A stretch of DNA of 64,000 nucleotides from positions 124,001 to 188,000 of the forward strand of contig NZ_JMJJ01000006.1 of the NCBI RefSeq assembly GCF_000710035.2. The letters run 5' to 3'. Below are positions 27,966 through 36,581 of the stretch, piece after piece. The translations under genes were made by a program, and so were the position numbers. Origin of the DNA: Pantoea ananatis LMG 2665 (GTDB taxonomy: Bacteria > Pseudomonadota > Gammaproteobacteria > Enterobacterales > Enterobacteriaceae). Each line of letters begins with the position of its first letter. Positions within the stretch are counted from its first letter, which is position 1. The notes beneath the pieces are model-generated. The model did not search any database. It was given only the letters and a program-made list of their open reading frames with translations, and was not told where the DNA came from.

Positions 27966-28562
27966 ATGTCAGCACCCTCTTTAGTACTGCGTCAGGACAT
28001 CCGTCAGCACGTTCGCCACCTACGTCGCGCTCTGAGCGCTGAGCAGCAACATGCGGCAGCCGAACAACTCGCCCAACATGCGATCAACTTTGCACCACTG
28101 GCCGATGCCAACAACGTGGCACTGTTTTTGTCTGTTGATGGCGAAATCAATACACGACCGCTTATCGCCAGGCTGTGGCAGCAAAACAAACGGGTTTACC
28201 TGCCGGTTCTGCACCCCTTCGCAGCGGGCCATCTGCTTTTTCTGCGCTATACGCCAGAAACACAGTTAATCCAAAATAAACTGCGCATTCCCGAACCCCC
28301 ACTGGATATCCGCCATCTGATCACGCTGGATGAACTGGACGTAATGATGGTACCGCTGGTGGCGTTTGATCGCGCCGGACAGCGTTTAGGAATGGGGGGC
28401 GGCTTCTACGATCGCACCTTACAGAACTGGAAACAGCATGGGTTTTTACCGGTGGGTATCGCTCATGACTGTCAGCGGGTTGACGCGCTGCCTACAGCGG
28501 CGTGGGACATTCCTTTGCCGGCCGTGCTGACGCCATCAAAACTGTGGCTATGGGATGAATAA
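27966..28562 (+). CDS. fau: 5-formyltetrahydrofolate cyclo-ligase
   Basis: Converts 5-formyl-THF to 5,10-methenyl-THF with ATP, recycling a folate that inhibits SHMT and accumulates through glycine metabolism. The 198-residue protein has the family signature GMGGGFYDRTL (about residues 141-151) and an N-terminal basic ATP-site stretch (RQHVRHLRRAL). GGGGGA precedes the start. It lies downstream of 6S RNA; E. coli calls it ygfA. Confidence 0.94.
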   Translation: MSAPSLVLRQDIRQHVRHLRRALSAEQQHAAAEQLAQHAINFAPLADANNVALFLSVDGEINTRPLIARLWQQNKRVYLPVLHPFAAGHLLFLRYTPETQLIQNKLRIPEPPLDIRHLITLDELDVMMVPLVAFDRAGQRLGMGGGFYDRTLQNWKQHGFLPVGIAHDCQRVDALPTAAWDIPLPAVLTPSKLWLWDE

Positions 28563-28588
28563 ACCCGGGCATGCTTGTGTGCCCGGGT
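28563..28588. terminator. Bidirectional hairpin between fau and serA
   Basis: Perfect 9-bp stem ACCCGGGCA / TGCCCGGGT with an 8-nt loop directly after the fau stop and 16 bp before the serA stop. On the minus strand it is followed by TTTATT, weakly terminator-like. Confidence 0.6.
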
Positions 28589-28604
28589 AGGTGACAGCGT
28601 GGGA

Positions 28605-29843
28605 TCAATAAAGCAGGCGGGCGCGAATCGTTCCCGGAATCGCCTTCATCAGCTGCAGAGCTTTCTCTGCCAGTTCGTGCTCAGCATCAATGTCGATGAC
28701 CACATAACCCATCATCGGAGAGGTTTGCAGGTACTGAGCGGCAATGTTGATGCCTTGTTCAGCGAAAATCTGGTTGATCGCGGTGAGAACGCCCGGACGG
28801 TTTTCGTGAATATGCAGCAGACGACTGGCGCTAATGCCGTGCATCGGCAATGACACTTCCGGGAAATTGACGGCGGACAGCGTTGAACCGTTATCCGAAT
28901 ATTTCGCCAGCTTGCCCGCGACTTCAATCCCGATATTCTCCTGCGCTTCTTCCGTCGATCCCCCGATGTGCGGCGTCAGGATAACGTTGTCGAATTCGCT
29001 CAGTGGGGAAACAAACGGATCGCTGTTGGTCGCCGGCTCTACAGGGAACACATCAATCGCAGCGCCACCAACCTGCTTGCTGGCCAGCGCTTCGCACAGT
29101 GCGGGAATATCTACCACGGTGCCGCGTGAGGCGTTTATCAGCAGGCCGCCAGGCTTCATCTGCGCCAGCTCATTGGCAGAAATCATATTTTGCGTAGAGG
29201 CGGTTTCCGGGACATGCAGGCTGACAACGTCACTCATATTTAGCAGCTGCGTCAGGCTACGAACCTGTGATGCGTTGCCCAACGGCAGCTTGTTTTCGAT
29301 GTCATAGAAGTAAACGTGCATGCCCAGACTTTCTGCCAGCACGCCCAGTTGCATACCGATATGGCCATAGCCAATGATACCCAGCTTTTTACCGCGCGCT
29401 TCAAAAGAGCCTTTGGCGATTTTATTCCAGATACCACGGTGCGCTTTGGCATTCGCTTCCGGAACACCGCGCAGCATCAGCAGCATCTCGCCAATAACCA
29501 GCTCGGCCACAGAGCGCGTATTTGAGAAAGGTGCGTTAAAAACCGGGATACCGCGTTTCGCTGCGGCATTTAAATCAACCTGATTCGTTCCGATACAGAA
29601 ACAGCCCACCGCTACCAGTTTTTCTGCAGCGGCAAAAATCTCTTCGGTCAGTTGGGAACGGGAACGGATACCGATAAAATGCGCATCGCGAGCGGAAGCT
29701 TTTAACGCCTCGGCATCCAGTGCGCCTTTGTGGAATTCAATATTGGTGTAACCTGCAGCACGAAGATTTTCCAGCGCGCTCTGATGGACACCTTCCACCA
29801 GCAGGAACTTAATTTTGTCTTTTTCCAGTGATACCTTTGCCAT
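28605..29843 (-). CDS. serA: D-3-phosphoglycerate dehydrogenase
   Basis: First enzyme of serine synthesis, oxidising 3-phosphoglycerate to 3-phosphohydroxypyruvate with NAD; inhibited by serine. 412 residues (E. coli 410). The nucleotide-binding motif is GYGHIGMQLG, catalytic residues lie in NASRGTVVD, DVFPVEP and TPHIGGSTEEAQ, and a C-terminal ACT domain (about 340-412; HENRPGVLTAINQ) binds serine. A CRP-like site lies about 200 bp upstream. Confidence 0.97.
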   Translation of the reverse strand: MAKVSLEKDKIKFLLVEGVHQSALENLRAAGYTNIEFHKGALDAEALKASARDAHFIGIRSRSQLTEEIFAAAEKLVAVGCFCIGTNQVDLNAAAKRGIPVFNAPFSNTRSVAELVIGEMLLMLRGVPEANAKAHRGIWNKIAKGSFEARGKKLGIIGYGHIGMQLGVLAESLGMHVYFYDIENKLPLGNASQVRSLTQLLNMSDVVSLHVPETASTQNMISANELAQMKPGGLLINASRGTVVDIPALCEALASKQVGGAAIDVFPVEPATNSDPFVSPLSEFDNVILTPHIGGSTEEAQENIGIEVAGKLAKYSDNGSTLSAVNFPEVSLPMHGISASRLLHIHENRPGVLTAINQIFAEQGINIAAQYLQTSPMMGYVVIDIDAEHELAEKALQLMKAIPGTIRARLLY

Positions 29844-30036
29844 TTCCCAACCCTATTCAGAATTCAACGAGGACTGAACGCAGTCAGCCGTCTGTCAAAA
29901 TATCAAAAAAATCGCCTGCGGCAATACAAACGATTGCCTGACCGCCAGCATGGCAGGGCTCAGAGGACGTACTTTGCCAGACAAAATCGTGGGTTGGCCG
30001 CATCAAGAAGAACGAACCCGCTGCCGATGACGGTTA

Positions 30037-30052
30037 TGTGACATAAGTCACC
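30037..30052. promoter_or_regulatory. CRP-like site upstream of serA
   Basis: TGTGACATAAGTCACC matches TGTGA-N6-TCACA at nine of ten fixed positions. It is 194 bp from the serA start and 71 bp from the rpiA stop. CRP and Lrp both act on serA in E. coli, so serA is the likelier target. Confidence 0.6.
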
Positions 30053-30087
30053 AAATTTCAGCCTGGTGAGAAAAGTTTTTTTAAATC

Positions 30088-30117
30088 AAAAAAAGCGGGC
30101 GCCCTGTTGTGCGCCCG
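30088..30117 (-). terminator. Rho-independent terminator of rpiA
   Basis: Minus-strand stem CGGGCGC / GCGCCCG with an 8-nt loop, then seven T after one intervening base pair position, 5 bp past the rpiA stop. Confidence 0.88.
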
Positions 30118-30122
30118 GTGCT

Positions 30123-30782
30123 TTATTTTTTGAGGGTTTTGACACCGTCAGGTCCGCCAATCAATGCGACATCTGCGCCACGCGTGGCGAACAGCCCCAC
30201 GGTGACAACGCCAGGCAGGGCATTAATCGTTTTTTCCAGCTCGATGGGATCGAGAATACGCAGGTTGTGCACATCAAGAATGATATTACCGTTGTCGGTC
30301 ACCACATTCTGACGATATTCCGGCAAACCGCCCAGCTTCACCAGTTCACGCGCGACATAGCTTCGCGCCATCGGGATAACTTCAACCGGCAACGGGAAGC
30401 GTCCAAGCACGTCCACTTCTTTGGATGCGTCGGCGATACAGATAAACTTTTTGGCGACCGCCGCGACGATTTTCTCGCGAGTTAAGGCAGCACCGCCCCC
30501 TTTGATCATCTGCATTTGTGGGTTAATTTCATCGGCACCGTCGACATAAATGGCCAGATCATCAATCTCGTTCAAATCAAACACCTGAATGCCCAGGCTT
30601 TTTAGCTTTTGCGTCGACGCTTCGGAACTGGATACGGCCCCCTCAATCTGATGTTTAATGCTGCCGAGCGCATCAATAAAGTGAGCGGCCGTAGAACCCG
30701 TACCGACGCCAACGACAGTACCGGGCTGCACATAATCCAGTGCGGCCCAACCAACAGCTTTTTTCAGTTCATCCTGGGTCAT
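30123..30782 (-). CDS. rpiA: Ribose-5-phosphate isomerase A
   Basis: Interconverts ribose 5-phosphate and ribulose 5-phosphate in the pentose phosphate pathway. 219 residues, as in E. coli. Conserved elements are [12 protein letters not shown] (phosphate binding), [15 protein letters not shown] (catalytic Asp/Glu region) and [14 protein letters not shown]. The start at 30782 ([12 protein letters not shown]) matches E. coli. It is divergent from argP over 181 bp. tktA and epd, elsewhere in this window, feed the same pathway. Confidence 0.97.
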   Translation of the reverse strand: MTQDELKKAVGWAALDYVQPGTVVGVGTGSTAAHFIDALGSIKHQIEGAVSSSEASTQKLKSLGIQVFDLNEIDDLAIYVDGADEINPQMQMIKGGGAALTREKIVAAVAKKFICIADASKEVDVLGRFPLPVEVIPMARSYVARELVKLGGLPEYRQNVVTDNGNIILDVHNLRILDPIELEKTINALPGVVTVGLFATRGADVALIGGPDGVKTLKK

Positions 30783-30963
30783 GATATGTTTAGAACCTGT
30801 GCGATAAGGAAATGCGCGTAGTATAAAGCAAGGCTTGCTGAAAATGCTCGGATGCATTGGGCGGATTTAATGCTTTGGAAGCCAGCCCACAAAAATATCG
30901 CTGACATTTCCGTTGGAATATTTGTGGCATAGTAACGTCCATCCTGAAGGAGAGAGAAAAATA

Positions 30964-31866
30964 ATGAAACGCCCGGACTACAGAACGCTTCAGGCGCTGG
31001 ACGCAGTGATACGTGAACGCGGATTTGAACGTGCTGCACAAAAACTTTGCATTACGCAGTCTGCCGTCTCGCAACGCATTAAACAGTTGGAAAATCTGTT
31101 TGGTCAGCCGTTATTAGTTCGTACAGTACCGCCTCGTCCCACTGAACAAGGGCAAAAGCTGCTCGCCCTTCTGCACCAGGTTGAGTTACTGGAGGAAGAG
31201 TGGCTGGGCGATGAGAACAGCGGCACCACGCCGCTACTGCTGTCGCTGGCGGTCAACGCCGACAGTCTGGCAACGTGGCTGTTACCGGCATTAAAAGACG
31301 TACTGGCCGATTCGCCTGTGCGCCTGAACCTTCAGGTTGAGGATGAAACCCGCACTCAAGAGCGTCTGAGACGAGGCGAAGTGGTTGGCGCAGTCAGTAT
31401 TCAACCGCAGCCGCTACCCAGCTGTCTGGTGGATCAACTGGGTGCGCTGGATTATTTGTTTGTGGCGTCAAAGGATTTTGCAGAGCGCTTTTTCCCCAAT
31501 GGTGTAACGCGTTCCGCCCTGCTTAAAGCGCCAGCCGTGGCATTTGATCACCTGGATGATATGCATCAGGCCTTTTTGCAGCAGAATTTTGATTTATCAC
31601 CGGGTAGCGTTCCCTGCCACATCGTCAACTCGTCTGAAGCGTTTGTGCAGATGGCCCGGCAGGGCTCGACCTGCTGTATGATCCCTCATCTGCAGATTGA
31701 ACGCGAACTGGCGAGTGGCGAGCTAATCGATCTCACGCCGGGGCTGTATCAACGTCGGATGCTGTACTGGCACCGCTTTGCACCTGAAAGCCGCCTGATG
31801 CGTCGGGTAACGGATGCGCTGATTGCGCATGGCCATCGGGTGCTACGTCAGGATACGGCGGAATAA
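30964..31866 (+). CDS. argP: LysR-type regulator ArgP
   Basis: Transcription factor that activates argO when arginine or canavanine is high and represses with lysine; earlier called IciA. The 300-residue protein starts [20 protein letters not shown] and is almost identical to E. coli in the helix-turn-helix (about 15-60, [14 protein letters not shown]). The effector domain carries [29 protein letters not shown] precedes the ATG. Its target argO lies 1.2 kb away, beyond yggE. Confidence 0.95.
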   Translation: MKRPDYRTLQALDAVIRERGFERAAQKLCITQSAVSQRIKQLENLFGQPLLVRTVPPRPTEQGQKLLALLHQVELLEEEWLGDENSGTTPLLLSLAVNADSLATWLLPALKDVLADSPVRLNLQVEDETRTQERLRRGEVVGAVSIQPQPLPSCLVDQLGALDYLFVASKDFAERFFPNGVTRSALLKAPAVAFDHLDDMHQAFLQQNFDLSPGSVPCHIVNSSEAFVQMARQGSTCCMIPHLQIERELASGELIDLTPGLYQRRMLYWHRFAPESRLMRRVTDALIAHGHRVLRQDTAE

Positions 31867-31937
31867 TCGCCCTTTGCCGCAGCAAAATTTGGGCGTTGCG
31901 TTGAGAAGGTGCACTTGTGAAAGCGGCACGGCGTTAA

Positions 31938-32145
31938 TGGCCGTCAGGGGCATTTTTTAGAAGGCAATACGCAGCGCTGAGCAGAGGGAATCAACCAGGA
32001 TTTACCCGCAAGGATGCGGGTAAAAGGCGCAGCCGGCACAGGGATGTGCCGTCTGCGCCGGTCCGTCAGGTTGATGAGCGATGTGAAGGAACCGCGTCAG
32101 CGGCGCGAGGACCGCCTGGCAAAAATTGCCCCTGATGGCTTAACC
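31938..32145. repeat. Palindromic intergenic element with imperfect terminal inverted repeats
   Basis: Fills most of the 296-bp argP-yggE gap. The left end (31938-31960, with GTCAGGGGCATTTTTT) and the inverted right end (about 32120-32145, complement containing ATCAGGGGCAATTTTT) match over about 18 bp. Inside are a 9-bp hairpin TTTACCCGC / GCGGGTAAA (32001-32024) and a 14-bp hairpin with one mismatch (32026-32059). No protein-coding potential is credible. It looks like a small MITE-like or interspersed palindromic unit placed between convergent gene ends. Confidence 0.55.
32026..32059. repeat. Long hairpin within the intergenic element
   Basis: GGCGCAG...CTGCGCC encloses CGGCACA...TGTGCCG with a GGGA loop. 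Fourteen pairs are interrupted by one C/T mismatch. There is no T-run, so it is not a standard terminator. Confidence 0.75.
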
Positions 32146-32162
32146 ACAATACCAATAAAGGC

Positions 32163-32891
32163 TTACTGTGCCGTATTTGGTTTCATCTCAAAAACCACAT
32201 CCACCTGGTCATCAAAGTTGATGCTTTGCTGATCGTAGGTTTCCTGTGCAGAAGTATCTGCCACAGCCGCGGCTTTAAACATGCGGTTCATTGGCATTGG
32301 CTGATAGTTTGCCACCTGATAACGAATGCTGTAGATCGGGCCCAGTTTGGCATTAAAACCTTCAGCCAGTTCAGCCGCCTGTTGGGTCGCATTTTTGATT
32401 GCGGCCTGACGTGCCTGCTGCTTGTAGCTTTCAGGATTAGCGACGCCCAGTTCAACGCTACGCACTTCATTCAGACCTGACTTCAGCGCCCCATCAAGCA
32501 GATCGTTAAGTTTGTCCAGCTGACGTACGGTGACCTGAACCTGACGCACCGCACGGTAGCCTTTGAGCTGTGACTTACCGTCTTTGGTGTAATCATATTC
32601 TGGCTGCGTCGTCAGATTCGCGGCTTCGATATCCTTTTTCTCAATACCGTTTTTTTGCAGGAAATCAAAATATTGCGCTACGCGGCTATCGACCTGCTTT
32701 TTTGCCTCTGCGGCATCTTTCGATGAGACATTCACCACAATTGACAGCGTCGCGATATCCGGGCGGGCATCTACAGTTGCCTTACCTGACGTAACAACAT
32801 GGGGTCCGTTCGGCAGTTCGTCAGCCTGTACGCTCAAAGGCAATGCCCCTGCACTCATCATCGCGGCAAGCGCCAATGCTTTCAGTTTCAT
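32163..32891 (-). CDS. yggE: Periplasmic SIMPL-domain protein YggE
   Basis: Secreted 242-residue protein with a signal peptide ending VQA near residue 23 and one SIMPL (DUF541) domain. The family signature VVTSGKATVDARPDIATLSIVV and the alternating KGYRAVRQVQVTVR strand are visible. In E. coli yggE is linked to lowering oxidative stress, but no biochemical function is known. It lies between argP (convergent) and argO, as in E. coli. Confidence 0.92.
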   Translation of the reverse strand: MKLKALALAAMMSAGALPLSVQADELPNGPHVVTSGKATVDARPDIATLSIVVNVSSKDAAEAKKQVDSRVAQYFDFLQKNGIEKKDIEAANLTTQPEYDYTKDGKSQLKGYRAVRQVQVTVRQLDKLNDLLDGALKSGLNEVRSVELGVANPESYKQQARQAAIKNATQQAAELAEGFNAKLGPIYSIRYQVANYQPMPMNRMFKAAAVADTSAQETYDQQSINFDDQVDVVFEMKPNTAQ

Positions 32892-33035
32892 GAAAGTCCT
32901 CCTTGAAAAGGTCAGTTCGATGGCTCCCAGTACATGAAGCCCACAAGCGCATCATATTACGCGTTGTTTGGAGTGAAGATTATGGCAAAAGTTCGGCAGA
33001 CTGGCCTCAATAACCCGTTTTCGTATAGCTTTTAC

Positions 33036-33659
33036 TCAAAATCCCGTGATGACCTGCCGGGCAAGCTGAAACGCAATAAACCATATGACCGCACCGACCA
33101 GCAGGTTAATGATGCGTTGAGCGCGCGCCGTTTGCAGTAGAGGCGCAAGCCAGGCCGCCAGCAGCGCCAGACCGAAAAACCACAGCACCGAGGCGCTGAT
33201 GGTCCCCAGCGCAAACCACTGTCGCGCAACCGTTCCGGGTAACTGCCCGCCCAGACTGCCCAGCACAACAAAGGTATCAAGATAAACATGTGGATTCAGC
33301 CAGGTCACCGCCAACATCGTCGCGATAATTCGTTTTCTGCTCTGCGTTGCGTGGCTACCCGACGCCAGTTCAATGTTACGGCTAAATGCCGTACGTAAGG
33401 CGCCCCACCCGAACCAGAGCAGAAAGGCAACCCCGGCACAAGTAATCAGCATCAGCAGTAAGGGAGACTGGTTCAGGAGCGCACTGCCGCCAAAAATGCC
33501 CGCACAGATCAATGCGATATCGCTTAACGCACAAAGCGCCGCAGTCATCAAATGATACTGGCGCTTTACCCCCTGGTTCAGCACGAAGGCGTTTTGTGGG
33601 CCTAACGGCAGGATAAGCGCCGCCCCAAGAGCAAGCCCTTGAAAGTAAATGGTTAACAC
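33036..33659 (-). CDS. argO: Arginine exporter ArgO
   Basis: LysE-family inner-membrane exporter for arginine and canavanine. 207 residues with about six helices; conserved [16 protein letters not shown] near the N-terminus and [21 protein letters not shown] in the middle. The start is GTG at 33659 with AAGGAA about 9 bp upstream. Expression is expected to need ArgP, and its -10 is perfect while the -35 is poor. Confidence 0.95.
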   Translation of the reverse strand: MLTIYFQGLALGAALILPLGPQNAFVLNQGVKRQYHLMTAALCALSDIALICAGIFGGSALLNQSPLLLMLITCAGVAFLLWFGWGALRTAFSRNIELASGSHATQSRKRIIATMLAVTWLNPHVYLDTFVVLGSLGGQLPGTVARQWFALGTISASVLWFFGLALLAAWLAPLLQTARAQRIINLLVGAVIWFIAFQLARQVITGF

Positions 33660-33693
33660 TGGATGACATTCCTTACATCGGTGAGATGCAGGG

Positions 33694-33699
33694 ATTATA
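33694..33699 (-). promoter_or_regulatory. argO -10 box
   Basis: TATAAT on the minus strand, 34 bp before the argO start. At 16-18 bp spacing the -35 candidates (TTCCGC or TTTCCG) are poor, fitting an activator-dependent promoter. AT-rich DNA upstream is where ArgP would bind. Confidence 0.6.
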
Positions 33700-33747
33700 A
33701 AGAGCGAGTCAGATTAGCGGAAATTGAAAAAATTAATCTGCTATTAA

Positions 33748-33780
33748 CAAAATTAATGGGCGACCGCTGCCGCCCATTAA
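33748..33780 (-). terminator. Rho-independent terminator of mscS
   Basis: Minus-strand stem TTAATGGGCG / CGCCCATTAA with an 8-nt loop and TTTTGTT after it, starting 2 bp past the mscS stop. It separates mscS from the argO promoter. Confidence 0.8.
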
Positions 33781-33782
33781 CG

Positions 33783-34658
33783 TTACTGCGTTGCGGTCGT
33801 CTCGCTTTCAGGTTGTTGAACCTGGTGCAGGTGCACATCCATTTGTGGATAAGGGATGCCAATACCTTTGCTGTCCAGCGCACGTTTAAAGTTTTTCAGT
33901 AAGTCCCAGTAAACGTCCTGCAGATCGCTGCTGTTACTCCAGCAACGCACCACGAAGTTAAGCGATGACGCCCCTAATTCATTCAGGCCAATCTGGATGC
34001 CACGTTCTTTAAGTACGCGCTGATCGGCCTCAACGACGCCGCGCAACAGGGCAATCACCTCATCCACATCGGCTTCGTAGGCAACGCCGATAATGAATTC
34101 ATTCCGGCGCACTGGCTCGCGCGAGAAGTTGATGATATTGCCACTGATGATTTTACCATTTGGCACCACAACGATTTTGCCATCGGCAGATTTCAGGGTG
34201 GTCGAGAAAATTTGCACATTGAGCACGGTGCCCATTACGCCGCCCAAATCGACAAACTCACCGGTGCGGAAAGGACGGAAGGTGACCAGGAGGACGCCAG
34301 CCGCCAGATTGGAGAGCGAGCCTTGCAGGGCTAAACCTACTGCCAGACCGGCGGCACCCAGCACGGCGATAACCGATGCCGTCTGCACGCCGACACGACC
34401 CAGCGCAGCAATGACCGTGAAGGCGATAACGCCATAGCGCACCAGGGCGGAAAGGAAATCGGCTACGGTGGCGTCAATATGGCGCGCGAGCAGCAGGCGA
34501 TTAACCGTGTTAGAAATCACCCTGGCGATGATCATGCCGACAATGATAATGGCAATTGCCGCGACGATATTGACGGCATAACTCAGAATCAGCGCCTGGT
34601 TGTGTACCAGCCAGCCACCGGCACTGTTAATGCCATTAACAACATTCAAGTCTTCCAT
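33783..34658 (-). CDS. mscS: Small-conductance mechanosensitive channel MscS
   Basis: Homoheptameric channel that opens under membrane tension to release solutes on hypo-osmotic shock. 291 residues (E. coli 286). TM1-TM3 cover about residues 25-125; the pore-lining TM3 with its Ala/Gly repeat [21 protein letters not shown] is easily seen. It is followed by the beta domain ([19 protein letters not shown]) and the C-terminal alpha/beta vestibule. The start at 34658 ([11 protein letters not shown]) matches E. coli, with AGGG upstream. Confidence 0.96.
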   Translation of the reverse strand: MEDLNVVNGINSAGGWLVHNQALILSYAVNIVAAIAIIIVGMIIARVISNTVNRLLLARHIDATVADFLSALVRYGVIAFTVIAALGRVGVQTASVIAVLGAAGLAVGLALQGSLSNLAAGVLLVTFRPFRTGEFVDLGGVMGTVLNVQIFSTTLKSADGKIVVVPNGKIISGNIINFSREPVRRNEFIIGVAYEADVDEVIALLRGVVEADQRVLKERGIQIGLNELGASSLNFVVRCWSNSSDLQDVYWDLLKNFKRALDSKGIGIPYPQMDVHLHQVQQPESETTATQ

Positions 34659-34834
34659 TTGTAAGCCCTGTCGATAGTTCCCCTGTGGGGAAAGACAAAA
34701 AACTGCCAGATGTAATCCGACACCCAATGGTTAAGGGTAATCAATTATTTAGCCAGACGCCAAACTGAGTGATACGGGAAGGCGGTTTTGCACACTTACG
34801 CATCAGCACGCCGGCCTCCGCGCACGATGTTTGT

Positions 34835-35188
34835 TCAGGGCACATGGCTGAGTATATTAATCAGCCTGCCAAACGGATCACGGACATAAAAACGACGCAC
34901 GCCCCACGCTTCTTCTGTAAGCGCATAGTCGACCGGCAGCCTCGCAGCGACAACGCGTTGATACACCTCATCAAGATTATCAACCTCAATGGATAAATCC
35001 GGAACAGCTGTGCCGGCGCCGCCTTCCCGCGCAATACTGACCTGCGGCACCATCGTGTTATCCGCGGCCCAGGTCATGATCCATCCGTGATCCATCGCCA
35101 GTTTCAGATCGAGAATGTCACCGTAGAAGCGTTCTGCTTCTTCCATATTTCCGGCCCGAATATTCGCCACAATGCGTTTGACGGCCAT
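34835..35188 (-). CDS. Glyoxalase/VOC-family protein
   Basis: A 117-residue single vicinal-oxygen-chelate domain built from two beta-alpha-beta-beta-beta halves: IVANIRAGNMEEAERFYGDILDL begins the first half and LSIEVDNLDEVYQRV the second, ending with the usual FYVRDPFGRLINIL. Such proteins include lyases, isomerases and drug-binding proteins, so no substrate can be given. The start at 35188 has GAGG upstream. E. coli has no gene of this kind between mscS and fbaA, so it is an accessory gene. Confidence 0.82.
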   Translation of the reverse strand: MAVKRIVANIRAGNMEEAERFYGDILDLKLAMDHGWIMTWAADNTMVPQVSIAREGGAGTAVPDLSIEVDNLDEVYQRVVAARLPVDYALTEEAWGVRRFYVRDPFGRLINILSHVP

Positions 35189-35311
35189 ACGATTGCCCTC
35201 ACCTGTTAAGCCACACACAGGATACAGCGCGCGCTGCAGTGAGGTTGTGACAGCACGTCAGAATGTGTCGCCCGACAAAAAGAAATGAAACTGAGCGTGA
35301 GCAGAAAGGAT

Positions 35312-35342
35312 AAAAAAAAGTCCCGATCGGACGATCGGGACT
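35312..35342 (-). terminator. Rho-independent terminator of epd-pgk-fbaA
   Basis: 10-bp stem AGTCCCGATC / GATCGGGACT with a 4-nt loop followed by eight T on the minus strand, 50 bp after the fbaA stop. Confidence 0.93.
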
Positions 35343-35392
35343 GAGTCGTTCGTCTGCCGTTCTCTCGAACTCAGACGCCAGCAGCGTGATGC

Positions 35393-36472
35393 TTACAGAA
35401 CGTCAACGGCGTTGAGTTCTTTGAACGCCTGCTCCAGACGCACCACCATGGATGCCTGGGCAGAGCGCAGCCATACACGTGGGTCATAGTATTTCTTGTT
35501 AGGCTTGTCTGCGCCTTCTGGGTTACCCAGCTGCGCCTGAAGATAGCCTTCGTTCTTTTTGTAGTACTGCAGGATGCCGTCCCAGGTTGCCCATTGGGTA
35601 TCGGTATCGATATTCATCTTGATCACGCCGTAGCTGATAGACTCTTCGATTTCTGCAGCAGATGAACCTGAACCACCGTGGAATACGAAATCCAGCGCGT
35701 TGTGCGGCAGACCGTGTTTTTCACAGACATATTTCTGTGAATCACGCAGAATGGTTGGGGTCAGTTTAACGTTGCCTGGCTTGTAAACGCCGTGCACGTT
35801 ACCGAAAGAGGCCGCAATGGTGAAGCGCGGGCTGATCGCATTCAGTTTTTCGTACGCGTAGTTTACGTCTTCTGGCTGAGTGTAAAGCGCTGAAGCATCC
35901 ATATGGCTGTTATCTACGCCATCTTCTTCACCACCGGTGCAGCCCAGCTCGATTTCCAGGGTCATGTCGATTTTCGCCATGCGCGCCAGGTATTTGCTGC
36001 TGATTTCGATGTTTTCTTCCAGTGACTCTTCGGACAAGTCGATCATGTGAGAAGAGAACAGCGGCTTACCGGTTTTCTTGAAGTGCTCTTCGCCCGCGTC
36101 CAGCAGACCGTCGATCCACGGCAGCAGTTTCTTGGCGCAGTGGTCGGTATGCAGGATAACCGGCACGCCGTACTGCTCAGCCATCAGATGCACGTGGTGT
36201 GCGCCAGAGATGGCACCGAAAATCGCTGCGCCCTGTGGCTTGTCTGTTTTAAAACCTTTACCGGCGATGAATGCAGCACCACCGTTGGAGAACTGTACGA
36301 TAACCGGCGCTTTTACTTTCGCCGCGGCTTCCAGTACAGCGTTAATGGAGTCGGTGCCGACGCAGTTGACCGCAGGCAGAGCGAATTTGTTCTCTTTCGC
36401 TACTTTGAAGATCTTCTGAACGTCATCACCAGTGACAACGCCGGGTTTTACGAAATCAAAAATTTTAGACAT
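35393..36472 (-). CDS. fbaA: Fructose-bisphosphate aldolase, class II
   Basis: Zinc aldolase of glycolysis and gluconeogenesis, splitting fructose 1,6-bisphosphate to DHAP and glyceraldehyde 3-phosphate. 359 residues, as in E. coli. Zinc ligands are in LHTDHCAKK, the GEEDGVDNS loop follows ELGCTG, and HGGSGSSAAEIEESISYGV binds the phosphate. Last gene of the epd-pgk-fbaA operon; a 109-bp gap with two hairpins separates it from pgk. Confidence 0.98.
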   Translation of the reverse strand: MSKIFDFVKPGVVTGDDVQKIFKVAKENKFALPAVNCVGTDSINAVLEAAAKVKAPVIVQFSNGGAAFIAGKGFKTDKPQGAAIFGAISGAHHVHLMAEQYGVPVILHTDHCAKKLLPWIDGLLDAGEEHFKKTGKPLFSSHMIDLSEESLEENIEISSKYLARMAKIDMTLEIELGCTGGEEDGVDNSHMDASALYTQPEDVNYAYEKLNAISPRFTIAASFGNVHGVYKPGNVKLTPTILRDSQKYVCEKHGLPHNALDFVFHGGSGSSAAEIEESISYGVIKMNIDTDTQWATWDGILQYYKKNEGYLQAQLGNPEGADKPNKKYYDPRVWLRSAQASMVVRLEQAFKELNAVDVL

Positions 36473-36500
36473 GATTGTGTCCTGTTTCGTGACCGGTTAT

Positions 36501-36542
36501 CCCCGATACGGGGACAGCGATTTAAACGCCCGGTTTCGGGCG
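36501..36542. repeat. Two small hairpins in the pgk-fbaA gap
   Basis: CCCCG / CGGGG with a 3-nt loop (36501-36513) and CGCCCG / CGGGCG with a 4-nt loop (36527-36542). These may process or stabilise the pgk-fbaA message, so the abundant fbaA mRNA can persist separately. Confidence 0.5.
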
Positions 36543-36581
36543 AGTTTTTAGGCGATGCCGTAGGGCACCGCCCCCAAAGGA

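Noticed and set aside
32014..32232. 72-codon plus-strand frame
   Set aside because: It lies in the palindromic element and runs antisense into yggE; the composition reflects the hairpins.
32934..33140. 68-codon plus-strand frame
   Set aside because: Antisense to argO for about half its length, with no known family.
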